Below are positions 27,183 to 35,964 of a stretch of 64,000 nt of DNA, piece after piece; position 1 is the first letter of the stretch, and the number at the start of each line of letters is the position of its first letter. The notes beneath the pieces are model-generated. The model was not told the DNA's origin. It worked only from the letters and a program-made list of their open reading frames with translations, and made no database searches. Source of the DNA: Pontiellaceae bacterium B12227 (lineage in GTDB: Bacteria > Verrucomicrobiota > Kiritimatiellia > Kiritimatiellales > Pontiellaceae); the NCBI GenBank assembly GCA_029432775.1, contig JAROAZ010000004.1:186001-250000 (forward strand). The letters run 5' to 3'. Position numbers and translations under genes: made by a program.

Positions 27183-28277
27183 TCAGGCCCCGCCTACTTT
27201 CTCAAGCAGATCGGCCAGCTGCTGCGCGGCATTGGACTGCGCTCGTTTTTTCATGGCAACCCCCATCCGCTCAAGGCGGCCGGGCTTTTCCGAAACACTG
27301 ACCAGGTAATCGCGCAGCCAGGTAATAGTAAGATCCTCCTGCGCCACCACATCGGCCGCACCGGAGTCCTGCATGATTCGGGCGTTACTCATCTGATGAT
27401 TGCGAACGGCATGCGGATAGGGAATCAGCAGCGCCGGCACTCCGAAAACTGCCAGCTCAGCACATGTTGCGGCCCCGGAGCGGCATATGGCCAAATCGAT
27501 ATTAAGATAGACCTCTTCCATCTTCTGAACAAACTGATGCACTTCGGCCTTCACTCCGCCTTCATCATAGACCGATTGCACGGCCTCAATATCCTGCAGA
27601 CCGGCAATATGCATGACTTCCAGCTTCACGCCCTTCTCAGCAGCCATTGAAAGCGAGCGTGGCACGACCTCATTCAGAATCTGAGCCCCCCGGCTGCCGC
27701 CCATAATCATGATACGCAACGGTTCGTCCGCAGCCCGAATGCGGCGTGGTTTTTCGCATGAGAGCTGGATGTCTTTCCGAAGCGGCATCCCGGTTTGAAC
27801 AATATTTGCGTGTTTTAGATAGTATCGGGTTTTGTCGAAGCTCACAGCAATGGTATGCGCTTTTGCAGCCAAAACCGAAACCGCCCGACCGGGTAACAGA
27901 TTCGCTTCGTGCAAAACATAGGGAATATGCAGTTTATTGGCCGCTTTGACCGGACCGAATGAGGCATAGCTGCCCATGGCCAGCACCACATCCGGCGGGC
28001 TTTTTTTCATTTTCGCCAGCGCGAGGCGATAGGCTTTAAATAGACGGAACACCGTTCGAACACTGCGCAAAGAGAGCCCGAATTGAAACCCCTCAGACGG
28101 AATCGTGATGATTTCCCCCTGCCAGTTTTTCACCGATTCATGCTCAATATCTTTTCCGGCAAGCCACAGGGTCACATCGTGTCCGCGCGCGGCCAGCTCG
28201 TTCGCCGTGGCAAGTCCTGGAAAAATGTGTCCGCCGGTTCCCCCGCATGCTACTCCGATTTTCAACTTTTCCCCCAT
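27183..28277 (-). CDS. murG: UDP-N-acetylglucosamine--lipid II precursor transferase
   Basis: A membrane-associated GT28 glycosyltransferase that adds GlcNAc to lipid I to give lipid II. 364 residues, typical. The donor and acceptor motifs GVACGGTGGHIFPGLA (N-terminus), MGGSRGAQILNEVV, and CRSGAATCAELAVFGVPALLIPYP (C-terminal UDP-GlcNAc site) are all visible. It precedes murC by one base, so the two wall genes are coupled. Other dcw genes are not in the window. Confidence 0.96.
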   Translation of the reverse strand: MGEKLKIGVACGGTGGHIFPGLATANELAARGHDVTLWLAGKDIEHESVKNWQGEIITIPSEGFQFGLSLRSVRTVFRLFKAYRLALAKMKKSPPDVVLAMGSYASFGPVKAANKLHIPYVLHEANLLPGRAVSVLAAKAHTIAVSFDKTRYYLKHANIVQTGMPLRKDIQLSCEKPRRIRAADEPLRIMIMGGSRGAQILNEVVPRSLSMAAEKGVKLEVMHIAGLQDIEAVQSVYDEGGVKAEVHQFVQKMEEVYLNIDLAICRSGAATCAELAVFGVPALLIPYPHAVRNHQMSNARIMQDSGAADVVAQEDLTITWLRDYLVSVSEKPGRLERMGVAMKKRAQSNAAQQLADLLEKVGGA

Positions 28278-28398
28278 AATTCCCGATCTGGTAATTGGTC
28301 GAACGTTCTAGCACGCGACCCTGTTGATTGACACGCAAATTTGTTGATGAAAGCGCACAGGCTTCTATAATCTATCTCAGTTAAATATGGAGTTTCAC

Positions 28399-28812
28399 AT
28401 GGAAGAACTGGACCCGATCAAACTGAAAGCTGAGCTTGATCAGTTTAAAAAAGAGAAAGAAAAAATCCGGAAACTGATGGGCCAAATCGGCGGAAAAGAT
28501 GCTGAAAAGCAGGACCGTTGGGCAAACCGTTTTTTTATTACGGCCATCAGCCTGCTGGCGCTGAATGATTTTCTGCACCATATATTCGGCTTCCACACAC
28601 CGATTCCCTCGCTCTTTTCGCTGGAGATCGCCGTGCTGCTGGTCTCGGTGAAGATTATCTGGATGATGCATAAATCCACGAAAGTGGAGCACTTCCAGTT
28701 CTGGATTCTGAATTCAATCGAATATCGACTGAACGACGTCGCCAAACAGTTGCGGCATTTAGAAAAAACGGTCGATAAATACCATACCGAAGAGGATGAA
28801 GATTCCGATTAA
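28399..28812 (+). CDS. Small coiled-coil membrane protein, unrecognised
   Basis: 137 residues. The ATG at 28399 has GGAG six bases upstream; an ATG at 28387 is also possible. Residues about 1-40 are a charged, Lys/Glu-rich coiled coil. Two hydrophobic segments follow (FFITAISLLALNDFLHHIFG and IAVLLVSVKIIWMM), then a charged helix ending in acidic residues. It overlaps the convergent epmA end by four bases. No family recognised; a possible inner-membrane structural or sensing role cannot be stated from sequence. Confidence 0.6.
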   Translation: MEELDPIKLKAELDQFKKEKEKIRKLMGQIGGKDAEKQDRWANRFFITAISLLALNDFLHHIFGFHTPIPSLFSLEIAVLLVSVKIIWMMHKSTKVEHFQFWILNSIEYRLNDVAKQLRHLEKTVDKYHTEEDEDSD

Positions 28813-29654
28813 CGGAACGGCAGAACAGCATCCAGCGAGGTCGCTTCTGCGATCAGCATCAGCAGCCGGTCTACTCCAAGCGCTATGCCGCCGGAGGGCG
28901 GCATTTTTTCCAATGCCTGGAGAAAGGCTTCATCAATTTCATATGCCTCTTTCCCCAGAGCGATTCGTTGCTGAGCGCACGCTTCGAACCGAAGGCGCTG
29001 TTCCACGGGATCGGTCAATTCTGAGTAGGCATTGGCAATTTCAACCCCGTCCATGTAAAGCTCCCACCGTTCCGCGCGCAGAGGATCCCCGGGCCTGCAA
29101 CGGGAGAGTGCGGCCGCTTCGACCGGATAGTCTTTAAGCACCACCGGACCGCCGATTTTTTTTATGGCCGGCTCGACCTTTTCGACCAGATCGATATCAA
29201 ACCGATCCTCATCATAGTTCCCCGCCGGATCCCAACCGGCAAACTCGAGGAATGCATCCGAAACGGTCAGGATTTTCCACTGTTTGGAAACATCTTTCCA
29301 AACAGTGGAAATGAGCAGTCGGGTTTCTTCCAGAATGTCCATGTAATCCGCGTCGGCCTGATACCACTCGAGCATGGTATATTCCGGATTATGCAGCGGG
29401 CCTAGTTCACCGCTGCGAAAACATTTCCCCATCTCGAAAATCCGCTGGCACCCCGCCGCCAGCAGCTGTTTATGAAAGATTTCCGGCGAGGTGCGCAGGA
29501 AATGATCCCCGCTCGGCTCCGCATCGATATGTAATTCCATGCAGGGGATTTTCAGCCGGATCGGGGTTTCGACTTCGGTGTAGTCCCGATCATAAAAAAA
29601 CGCCCGGATGCGTCGCATCAGGGCGTCTCTCAGCATGATGCTGTCAGTCGGCAT
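28809..29654 (-). CDS. epmA: Elongation factor P lysine ligase EpmA (GenX/PoxA)
   Basis: A class II lysyl-tRNA-synthetase paralogue without an anticodon domain that attaches beta-lysine to EF-P. 281 residues from the ATG at 29654, which follows AAAGG and lies one base after the efp stop; an earlier ATG would overlap efp. Motif 1 lies around YTEVETPIRL, motif 2 is FEMGKCFRSGELGPLHNPEYTMLEW, and motif 3 is GIALGVDRLLM. The adjacent EF-P has the matching loop lysine, supporting this modification route. EpmB, the aminomutase that makes beta-lysine, is not seen in the window. Confidence 0.92.
   Translation of the reverse strand: MPTDSIMLRDALMRRIRAFFYDRDYTEVETPIRLKIPCMELHIDAEPSGDHFLRTSPEIFHKQLLAAGCQRIFEMGKCFRSGELGPLHNPEYTMLEWYQADADYMDILEETRLLISTVWKDVSKQWKILTVSDAFLEFAGWDPAGNYDEDRFDIDLVEKVEPAIKKIGGPVVLKDYPVEAAALSRCRPGDPLRAERWELYMDGVEIANAYSELTDPVEQRLRFEACAQQRIALGKEAYEIDEAFLQALEKMPPSGGIALGVDRLLMLIAEATSLDAVLPFR
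28907..28923. repeat. Near-copy of dispersed palindrome in epmA
   Basis: TTTCCAATGCCTGGAGA, one base off the TTTCCA/TGGAAA consensus, in the 3' part of epmA. Confidence 0.4.
29274..29311. repeat. Perfect inverted pair of dispersed palindromes inside epmA
   Basis: TTTCCACTGTTTGGAAA (29274-29290) and TTTCCAAACAGTGGAAA (29295-29311) are exact reverse complements separated by four bases. Each arm is itself a TTTCCA/TGGAAA palindrome, so the element can fold as one 17-bp hairpin or as two small ones. Confidence 0.8.
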
Positions 29655-29655
29655 C

Positions 29656-30222
29656 TTAACCTTTGGAAACGCGGTCTGCATAGGACCCATCGCGCGTATC
29701 AATGCGAATTGTGTCCCCTTCGTTAATGAAGATCGGAACGTTGATTTCGTAGCCGTTTTCCAGCTTCGCCGGTTTCATGACATTTGTTGCTGTATCACCA
29801 CGGGCTCCCGGTTCTGTTTCCGCAATCACCATTTCAACAAAATTCGGCATGGTGATATCGAGTGCGCGGTCGTTGTGGAACAGAATCTCTACCTGCATGT
29901 CATCGACAATGAAATATTTCTGATCGCCCAGCAGTTCTTCATTCAGTATCGCCTCTTCATAAGTCTCGTTATCGGAGAACACGTAGTTGTCACCATCAAT
30001 ATAGGAAAACGTGTAGTCGCGGGAAATGAGTGCGCAACGGTTCACTTTCTCCACCGAACGGTAGGTTTTATCGAACTGATTGCCGGTGATAAGGTTTTTG
30101 ATCTTACAGCGGTAAAGGGCCTGGCCTTTACCGGGTTTTGAAAACTCGAAGTTGGTAATCATGCAAGGATCGCCGTCGATCTCGATCTTCAAGCCTTTCT
30201 TCAGGTCGGATGCACTGTACAT
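29656..30222 (-). CDS. efp: Translation elongation factor P
   Basis: Relieves ribosome stalling at polyproline. 188 residues, the standard three-domain OB-like length. The N-terminal loop reads FEFSKPGKGQALYRCKIKN, with the modifiable Lys at position 32 (K34 in E. coli numbering). AAGGGAA precedes the ATG. It is immediately upstream of epmA, one base between stop and start, so the factor and its modifying enzyme are made together. Confidence 0.96.
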   Translation of the reverse strand: MYSASDLKKGLKIEIDGDPCMITNFEFSKPGKGQALYRCKIKNLITGNQFDKTYRSVEKVNRCALISRDYTFSYIDGDNYVFSDNETYEEAILNEELLGDQKYFIVDDMQVEILFHNDRALDITMPNFVEMVIAETEPGARGDTATNVMKPAKLENGYEINVPIFINEGDTIRIDTRDGSYADRVSKG

Positions 30223-30394
30223 TTTGATATTCCCTTGGTTATGTCTATTTGAAAAAGGCCGCGAATTATGCAGAAAGACTCCAATCCTGCCAAGTTCCTA
30301 TTTTCACATTAATATTGCCCTGCGCACCAAAAACCCGACGAAAAACATAGCAATTTCGCGCTAAAACCTCTATTTCTATACTCATATTGGACTT

Positions 30395-30416
30395 ACCGGA
30401 CGATGAATGGTCCGGT
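30395..30416 (+). promoter_or_regulatory. Hairpin in the 5' leader of the SHD1 gene
   Basis: ACCGGAC (30395-30401) and GTCCGGT (30410-30416) form a perfect seven-base stem with an eight-base loop, 30 nt upstream of the start codon. Role unknown: mRNA stability or an operator. Confidence 0.35.
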
Positions 30417-30445
30417 GCAACACTACTGACAGGAGATCATCAGGA

Positions 30446-31177
30446 ATGAAAAAAACACTGACTGCATTACTTTGCTTAACTACGGTTCTCATCGGAACCA
30501 CGACCCAGGCGGGAACCAAGAAGAACGATCCGAACAAAAAAGAAGTTGAAAAAACTCTAAAAGAAATCGGTGGTGAGCACTACGTTGAGCGTATGAAAAT
30601 CAGCAGCCTCTGCTCCATGAAATTTGATGGTGCCGATGGTGAAGATGATTATTACCACATTTATAATGCCTCCCTGAAAGAAGGTGGATACCGCATCATC
30701 ATCTATAACAACAAGCCGGAATATCTTGGTTTTTATTCAGTCGACTTCGAAGGCTCGGACTATGAAGAAGGAGCTATCCTTTTGGATTCCGGCGAAAGCG
30801 ATGAGGATGGAAACACTACATACTTCAACCTTCCCATTCCGGATAAAGGACCGGCCTCAAAGGTCCGCATCGATGGCACACCGACCTCATTCGTGAAAAA
30901 TCCGCAACTGGAAGCGGATAAATCAGCCGTTGCAACAAGCGGTGGCGGCATTCCGGTTGTTCCGAAGGAAACTTCCGCATCGGGCGAAGTGATCGACTAT
31001 CGTGACTGGACGATTACCATGAAAGGCAAACAGATCACTGTTAACGCTAAATTCGAGAAAATTGAAAAAGGCAAAGTATACATCAAGAATGCCAAAAACG
31101 GTAAAGTTGCTCCCGTGCCGGGAAGCGCTCTCTCCGACGAAGACAAAGAATACGTCAAACGCATTACTGCAAAATAA
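30446..31177 (+). CDS. Secreted SHD1-domain protein, function unknown
   Basis: 243 residues from the ATG at 30446 (AGGAG ten bases upstream), with a signal peptide ending TTTQA. The middle is an unrecognised acidic region. Residues about 190-243 match the SHD1 (SLA1 homology) fold common in Planctomycetes and Verrucomicrobia: YRDWTITMKGKQITVNAKF, then GKVYIKNAKNGKVAPVPGSAL and LSDEDKEYVK. In PVC bacteria such domains are widespread in secreted or envelope proteins of unknown role. A strong terminator follows, so it is probably monocistronic. Confidence 0.65.
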   Translation: MKKTLTALLCLTTVLIGTTTQAGTKKNDPNKKEVEKTLKEIGGEHYVERMKISSLCSMKFDGADGEDDYYHIYNASLKEGGYRIIIYNNKPEYLGFYSVDFEGSDYEEGAILLDSGESDEDGNTTYFNLPIPDKGPASKVRIDGTPTSFVKNPQLEADKSAVATSGGGIPVVPKETSASGEVIDYRDWTITMKGKQITVNAKFEKIEKGKVYIKNAKNGKVAPVPGSALSDEDKEYVKRITAK

Positions 31178-31200
31178 TCGTTTAAAGCACTGTTCTGACA

Positions 31201-31227
31201 AGCCGCCCAAGCCGGGCGGCTTTTTTT
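31201..31227 (+). terminator. Rho-independent terminator after the SHD1 gene
   Basis: Stem AGCCGCCC/GGGCGGCT with loop AAGCC, followed by seven T residues, about 24 nt after the stop codon. Confidence 0.9.
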
Positions 31228-31432
31228 GGGTTCCGCCCGAATTCCGGGGAGTCTACCGGCGCTTTCAAAGAAGGCTTCATGGGCATGACGTCCCGTTGCA
31301 CGGGGGCCCTTGATGCTCGATGCGAGCTTCTACAAAGAGCGATAACATTTCTCTGGAGGAATCGACACGAGCGGTTCGGGAAGCCCAACTCAGGTCTTAA
31401 ATCGAACGAAAATATGAACATACCCGATCGGC
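31228..31432. other. Intergenic stretch without recognisable genes
   Basis: About 205 bases with no credible start, ribosome site or conserved reading frame. Local codon texture resembles former coding sequence, but no protein family can be named. Confidence 0.4.
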
Positions 31433-31462
31433 ATAAATAAAGGCCTGGTTGCTCCTCAGGCC
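31433..31462 (-). terminator. Probable terminator of the DUF4230-like gene
   Basis: On the minus strand GGCCTG/CAGGCC form a six-base stem with a nine-base loop, followed by TTTATTTAT, about 33 nt after the gene's stop. Confidence 0.65.
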
Positions 31463-31494
31463 GGTAACGGAAAACTGAAATTCATGTAAAATGC

Positions 31495-32181
31495 TTACGA
31501 GGCAATTTTTTCAGACACGGCAACTTCGACCTGCGTGGCCGTCTGGTTTGAGAAAAAGAAGTCCAGATCCGTTGCTCCAAAAGCGCGGCTGATGGACTCC
31601 AGGGTGGTGGTTGCTGATTTCTGGACCTCGGACTGGATATTGTTGATCAGCTCAAGTGCCTGCTTTTGGGCGTGCCCTTTCGCAGCGTCCACCAATTTGT
31701 TTTTGTCGTCTTCTGAAAAACCGCCACTGATGAATCCGTTGAGTAAATCCGGCAAAAGCCATGGTAACAGTTTGGTGCCCTGCTCATCGTAAAAACGAAT
31801 ATCACGAATGTGCACTTCATAGTCGCACGGAGGCATCATCACCTTATACGTCCCCTCGCCTTTTTCAGTAATGTCAAACTTAGGGCTCTGCAGATTATAG
31901 CGGAAATCGATTTCAAACTCGAAAATCATGGCCATTTTCTTCCCGCTGAGCACCCAGCTTAAATACCGGTTTCCAAAATCGCCCCACGTATGATCAGTCT
32001 CCGTAACGATCTCTTTGGTCAGCACCTTGTAGACCGAAAGCTGACCGATGGCTTTCAGCTGCTCAATGCTGGAAAAAACGCGTATTTCCTGCGCCGGTCG
32101 ATTCTTTTTTGTTTTCGTCCAAATCCACAACGCCCCTGCAAGAACAAGCGTTACGACCATCCCAATTAAAAATTCTGTCAT
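31495..32181 (-). CDS. Single-pass membrane protein, DUF4230-like
   Basis: 228 residues. An N-terminal transmembrane helix (EFLIGMVVTLVLAGALWIW) is followed by an extracytoplasmic or cytoplasmic domain. The segment VFSSIEQLKAIGQLSVYKVL with later YNLQSP resembles the DUF4230 pattern. The C-terminal half is helical (LVDAAKGHAQKQALELINN). GAGGTG precedes the ATG. No catalytic motif seen; the assignment rests on weak local similarity and function is unknown. Confidence 0.45.
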   Translation of the reverse strand: MTEFLIGMVVTLVLAGALWIWTKTKKNRPAQEIRVFSSIEQLKAIGQLSVYKVLTKEIVTETDHTWGDFGNRYLSWVLSGKKMAMIFEFEIDFRYNLQSPKFDITEKGEGTYKVMMPPCDYEVHIRDIRFYDEQGTKLLPWLLPDLLNGFISGGFSEDDKNKLVDAAKGHAQKQALELINNIQSEVQKSATTTLESISRAFGATDLDFFFSNQTATQVEVAVSEKIAS

Positions 32182-32236
32182 ACATTCACCTCGATCTGCT
32201 CAAAGGCTAGCCCTTTGCATTTTCCAAGTACAGGTT

Positions 32237-32253
32237 TTTCCAAGCTTTGGAAG
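32237..32253. repeat. Dispersed palindrome TTCCA-N5-TGGAA, intergenic
   Basis: TTTCCAAGCTTTGGAAG with exact five-base arms. It lies just after the EEP gene stop and before the DUF4230-like gene on the minus strand. Confidence 0.7.
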
Positions 32254-32261
32254 GTTCAGCT

Positions 32262-32999
32262 TTACTCTTCCTGCAAAACATCGAAATCGATTACCAATGG
32301 CAGATGATCCGAAAGTTCAACCTGCGGCATATTAAAGTGGTTCACTTTAATTTTCGGACTGTGCAGGATAAAATCCAAATGGCGCTTCGGATTGCGACTG
32401 GGATATGAGGGCTGCATCTTCAGATCTGCATTCTGCAAGCCGCTGGCCGACATCAACAGCTGAATTTCTTCTTCGCCGGTAAACGCATTAAAATCGCCCG
32501 CCACAATGTAGGGCCGGTCGGTCTGTTTTATCATGTTGTATAGGTGAAGGATCTGCTTCTGCCGCACTTTGAAACTCAGCGCCAGATGTACCAGAAAAAA
32601 GGTTACATGCTCCAGTTCCAGCTCAATAACCAGCTTTTTCATTCCCCGATCGAAGTAATGAAACTTTTCATTCTGTATCGAATCTTTTGCGAGAAAAGCA
32701 TTCCCCTGCTTGTTATAGATTGGAATGTTCTGCCAACGGGAATCGGTTGCATATTTTGAGCGGTAGGAGTGAAAATGGCCCAGCTTCTCAGCAATCTTCT
32801 CAACCTGACACTTCCGTCCCGACCGATAGGAACCGCTATCGACCTCAATCAACCCGATTACATCCGGGTCTACATTATCGATAAATTCAATGATCGCATC
32901 CAAATGATCCTGCGTTTTCCCGAGCAGGCCCAGTAGCGGAATTTTTTTCTGATTTCCGTGCGTTCCGTAGCAAATATTGTAAAGCATAAATCTCATCAC
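32262..32999 (-). CDS. Endonuclease/exonuclease/phosphatase (EEP) family protein
   Basis: A metal-dependent phosphodiesterase-fold protein of 245 residues without a signal peptide. Family motifs in order are FMLYNICYG (Asn metal ligand), DVIGLIEVD (Glu metal ligand), FFLVHLAL (catalytic His), VAGDFNAF (Asp/Asn) and LSDHLPLVIDF (terminal Asp-His). All active-site residues look intact. The family covers nucleases, sphingomyelinases and inositol phosphatases, so the substrate is unresolved. It diverges from a cardiolipin synthase gene, which hints at a phospholipid role (inference). Confidence 0.8.
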   Translation of the reverse strand: MMRFMLYNICYGTHGNQKKIPLLGLLGKTQDHLDAIIEFIDNVDPDVIGLIEVDSGSYRSGRKCQVEKIAEKLGHFHSYRSKYATDSRWQNIPIYNKQGNAFLAKDSIQNEKFHYFDRGMKKLVIELELEHVTFFLVHLALSFKVRQKQILHLYNMIKQTDRPYIVAGDFNAFTGEEEIQLLMSASGLQNADLKMQPSYPSRNPKRHLDFILHSPKIKVNHFNMPQVELSDHLPLVIDFDVLQEE

Positions 33000-33086
33000 T
33001 CAAATGTAGTCCCTTCCCATAATATGGCAACAACGGTCAGCGACTTTTCCCTGTTATTTTACATCCACGGCCGTTAGCATTCTTGC

Positions 33087-34583
33087 ATGGATCAAAGTTC
33101 ATATGACCTCACTTTCTGGGTTGTGTTCAGTTCTGCCCTGCACATGACCGCCTTCATCGGTGTTACTTTGCATGCGTTGCAGCGCCGCAGAAATGCCAGC
33201 GCTACCGTTCTGTGGATCTTTGTTGCCTGGTCCATTCCCGTTATCGGCCCGTTGCTGTACCTTTCATTCGGCATCGACCGTGTATCCATGAAAGGGCTCC
33301 AGCGGCAGCTGACCAATCAGCTGCTCATGCAGCAAAGAGATAAACGCTTAACCGACAGCAGTTCGCTTCGGGCCTGGCACATGGACTATCTGACCCATTC
33401 CTCCGAAATAGAAAACCGAATCAGCCGTAAACTGAACATGGCTCTCGATACGATCAATCCAGAGCATCCGTTTCTTGGGGCAAATGCGATCACCCCTCTT
33501 CTCAGTGGTGATGCCGCCTACCCGCTTATGCTTCAGGCTATTCGTGATGCAAAACACCATATCCATATTCAAAGCTTCATCATCGGGCGCGACGATATCG
33601 GCCGAAAAATGCTGGATGCGCTCAAGGAGAAAGCGAACGAAGGAGTCAAAGTCCGCCTTCTGTTCGACCGTTTCGGCTCCACCCATTCCTATCTGGGCGG
33701 AATGTTCCGGAAATACCGCCACATTCAGAATCTTGAAATATGCGGTTGGACTCAGGCCAACCCCTTCAAAGCCCAGTTTCAGATCAATCTACGCAACCAC
33801 CGGAAAAATCTGGTGGTCGATGGCAGAGTCGGCTTTTTCGGAGGAGTGAATATTGCCGAGGAAAACACCACGACCAAAGGCCGGAAAGCCATTCGGGATT
33901 ATCACTTCAAAGTCGAAGGTCCACTGGTACACGAACTGCAGCTCTCCTTTTTAAGCGACTGGTATTTCATGACCCGCGAGTCGCTCGACACCTTGCTCTC
34001 CGGCGACCTTTTTCCCGAGGTCCTTTCCGTCGGCCAGGTGAGAGCCCGTTTGATTGACAGTGGTCCCTCTTCACCTCCCGGACTGGTTGGAGAAACATTT
34101 TTCAATGCCATTATTCTGGCTCAACAACAGATCCTGCTGGTGACACCCTACTTTGTTCCGACTACCGACATCCTGAAGGCGCTTCGCTCCGCGGCCCGAC
34201 GGGGCGTCGATGTTCGAATCGTTCTTCCCGAAATCAACAATCACAAATATGCCGGCATGGCCTCAAAGGCGCTTTATGAAGAACTGATGGATGCCGGCGT
34301 CCGGATTTTCCATCGCATGCCCCCGTTTATTCACGCCAAAGCCATGGTCGTGGATAACAGCATCGCACTCGCCGGCACGGCCAACCTCGATGTCCGCAGT
34401 CTGGAACTCAACTACGAAACCACCGTACTCTTCGAAGAGGAAACTGCCGTCAGCTCCCTCAAACGGATGATTCGCGAAGACATCAGCGCAAGCGAAGAGC
34501 TCGACCTCAACCAATGGCTCAAACGCCCGCGCATACATAAACTGGGAGAAAACTTATGCGCTCTCCTCTCCCCCGTGTTGTAA
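33087..34583 (+). CDS. cls: Cardiolipin synthase (PLD family)
   Basis: Makes cardiolipin from phosphatidylglycerol at the inner membrane. 498 residues, typical of ClsA-type enzymes. Two N-terminal transmembrane helices (about 8-30 and 40-62) precede two HKD phospholipase-D motifs: H238-K240-D245 (NHRKNLVVDGRVGFFGG) and H416-K418-D423 (IHAKAMVVDNSIALAGTANLD). The HxKxxxxD residues are complete in both. No strong ribosome site is seen. The TPR gene follows after 58 nt. Confidence 0.93.
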   Translation: MDQSSYDLTFWVVFSSALHMTAFIGVTLHALQRRRNASATVLWIFVAWSIPVIGPLLYLSFGIDRVSMKGLQRQLTNQLLMQQRDKRLTDSSSLRAWHMDYLTHSSEIENRISRKLNMALDTINPEHPFLGANAITPLLSGDAAYPLMLQAIRDAKHHIHIQSFIIGRDDIGRKMLDALKEKANEGVKVRLLFDRFGSTHSYLGGMFRKYRHIQNLEICGWTQANPFKAQFQINLRNHRKNLVVDGRVGFFGGVNIAEENTTTKGRKAIRDYHFKVEGPLVHELQLSFLSDWYFMTRESLDTLLSGDLFPEVLSVGQVRARLIDSGPSSPPGLVGETFFNAIILAQQQILLVTPYFVPTTDILKALRSAARRGVDVRIVLPEINNHKYAGMASKALYEELMDAGVRIFHRMPPFIHAKAMVVDNSIALAGTANLDVRSLELNYETTVLFEEETAVSSLKRMIREDISASEELDLNQWLKRPRIHKLGENLCALLSPVL

Positions 34584-34641
34584 TGCATTGCAATTTCAGG
34601 AGCCGGGAATAGTATAACTTTCATTCACGAGGCATAAGGTA

Positions 34642-35964
34642 ATGGCAGAAGTTGAACTCCAGGATGCGCCGCAAGGCGTACGGACCTATTATGACAAAGG
34701 GGTTGCTGCGCTGGAACGCAGTAACTTCGAATATGCAATGGATATGTTCGCAGCAGCGCTCAAGATCGAGCCCCGCCTGTTATCAGTCCGCAAATTATTA
34801 CGCTTGGCGGCCATTAAAAACACCGGCTTAAAGCCTCCGGGAAAGTTGACGGCAGCCAAAAGTCTCGGAGCTTTCATGAAAGCTTCGGCCATGCTGAAAA
34901 AGGATCCGCAACAGGCTATTGAACGGGCGGAAGATCTTTTACGCATCGATCCGCTGAATTTCAAGTTTGCCAAACTGCAATGCGATGCCGCTGAAGCCGC
35001 CGGTCATCCCGAGATTGCCATCCTGACCCTGGAAATGCTTAAAGAAAATACTCCTCCAAACCTGGCGATCCTGAACCCTTTGGCCCGGCTTTACCGCACT
35101 GCAGAACGCTTTGACGATGAATATGCCTGCCATGAAGCAATGGTTAAACTGAAGCCAAACGATACCAACGCCCTCAAAGAATTGAAAGACTCCGCCGCCC
35201 GGCTGACCATGGGCAAAGCCGGATGGCAAAAAGCTGAAAGCTTCCGCGATGTGATTCGCACAGAAACCGAAGCCGCTTCAGCTTCCAATGAGCTTGAGCA
35301 GCTGACAGCCCTGCTGCAGGCAGAACCGGATAACGTAAACCACATCCTGGCTCTGGCTGATTATCAGACAAAACGCCGACTCTTCGGAGATGCTGTCCTG
35401 ACCCTGAAAAACGGATTAAACGTGAGCGGCGGCGATCCGCGCCTGGAGCAGAAACTGTGGAATGCCCAGGAGCAGGAACTGCTGTTTCAACTTGCAGAAG
35501 CGGAAGATTCTCAGGAGGAAAATCAAATTTCCAGGCTTCGGAAGCAGCTGTCTGAAATGCGCATCACGACGGCCGCCCGTAAAGTGGAGCAGTACCCCAA
35601 CGATCTCCAGATGAAGTTCGAATATGGCAAACTGCTTTTCGATGCGGATCAATTAACAGCGGCTGTTCAACAATTTCAACTGGCACAGCGGAATCCCCAG
35701 CGCCGGGTTCGATCGCTCATCTATCTGGCCAAGGCATTTGAAAAGAAAGGCCAGTTGAATATTGCCCTTGAACAACTGGAAGCTGCTCTGAATGAATTGC
35801 AGTCGATGGACGAAACCCGGAAAGAAGTTTTATATCAGTTGGGGCTTCTACAGGAAAAAATGGGAAACAAGACGCAGGCGGAATCCTGCCTGAAAGAGAT
35901 CTACACCGTAGATATTGGATACAGGGATGTGGCGGAACGAATTGAAAACAGCGCTGATTGCTAG
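34642..35964 (+). CDS. TPR-repeat protein
   Basis: 440 residues composed largely of tetratricopeptide-type helix pairs, for example YYDKGVAALERSNFEYAMDMF, AIERAEDLLRIDPLNFKF and ALEQLEAALNELQ. No signal peptide or membrane segment. GAGG lies nine bases before the ATG. Its end overlaps the next gene by 38 nt. Such proteins are scaffolds for protein-protein contacts; the partner cannot be read from sequence. Confidence 0.8.
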   Translation: MAEVELQDAPQGVRTYYDKGVAALERSNFEYAMDMFAAALKIEPRLLSVRKLLRLAAIKNTGLKPPGKLTAAKSLGAFMKASAMLKKDPQQAIERAEDLLRIDPLNFKFAKLQCDAAEAAGHPEIAILTLEMLKENTPPNLAILNPLARLYRTAERFDDEYACHEAMVKLKPNDTNALKELKDSAARLTMGKAGWQKAESFRDVIRTETEAASASNELEQLTALLQAEPDNVNHILALADYQTKRRLFGDAVLTLKNGLNVSGGDPRLEQKLWNAQEQELLFQLAEAEDSQEENQISRLRKQLSEMRITTAARKVEQYPNDLQMKFEYGKLLFDADQLTAAVQQFQLAQRNPQRRVRSLIYLAKAFEKKGQLNIALEQLEAALNELQSMDETRKEVLYQLGLLQEKMGNKTQAESCLKEIYTVDIGYRDVAERIENSADC

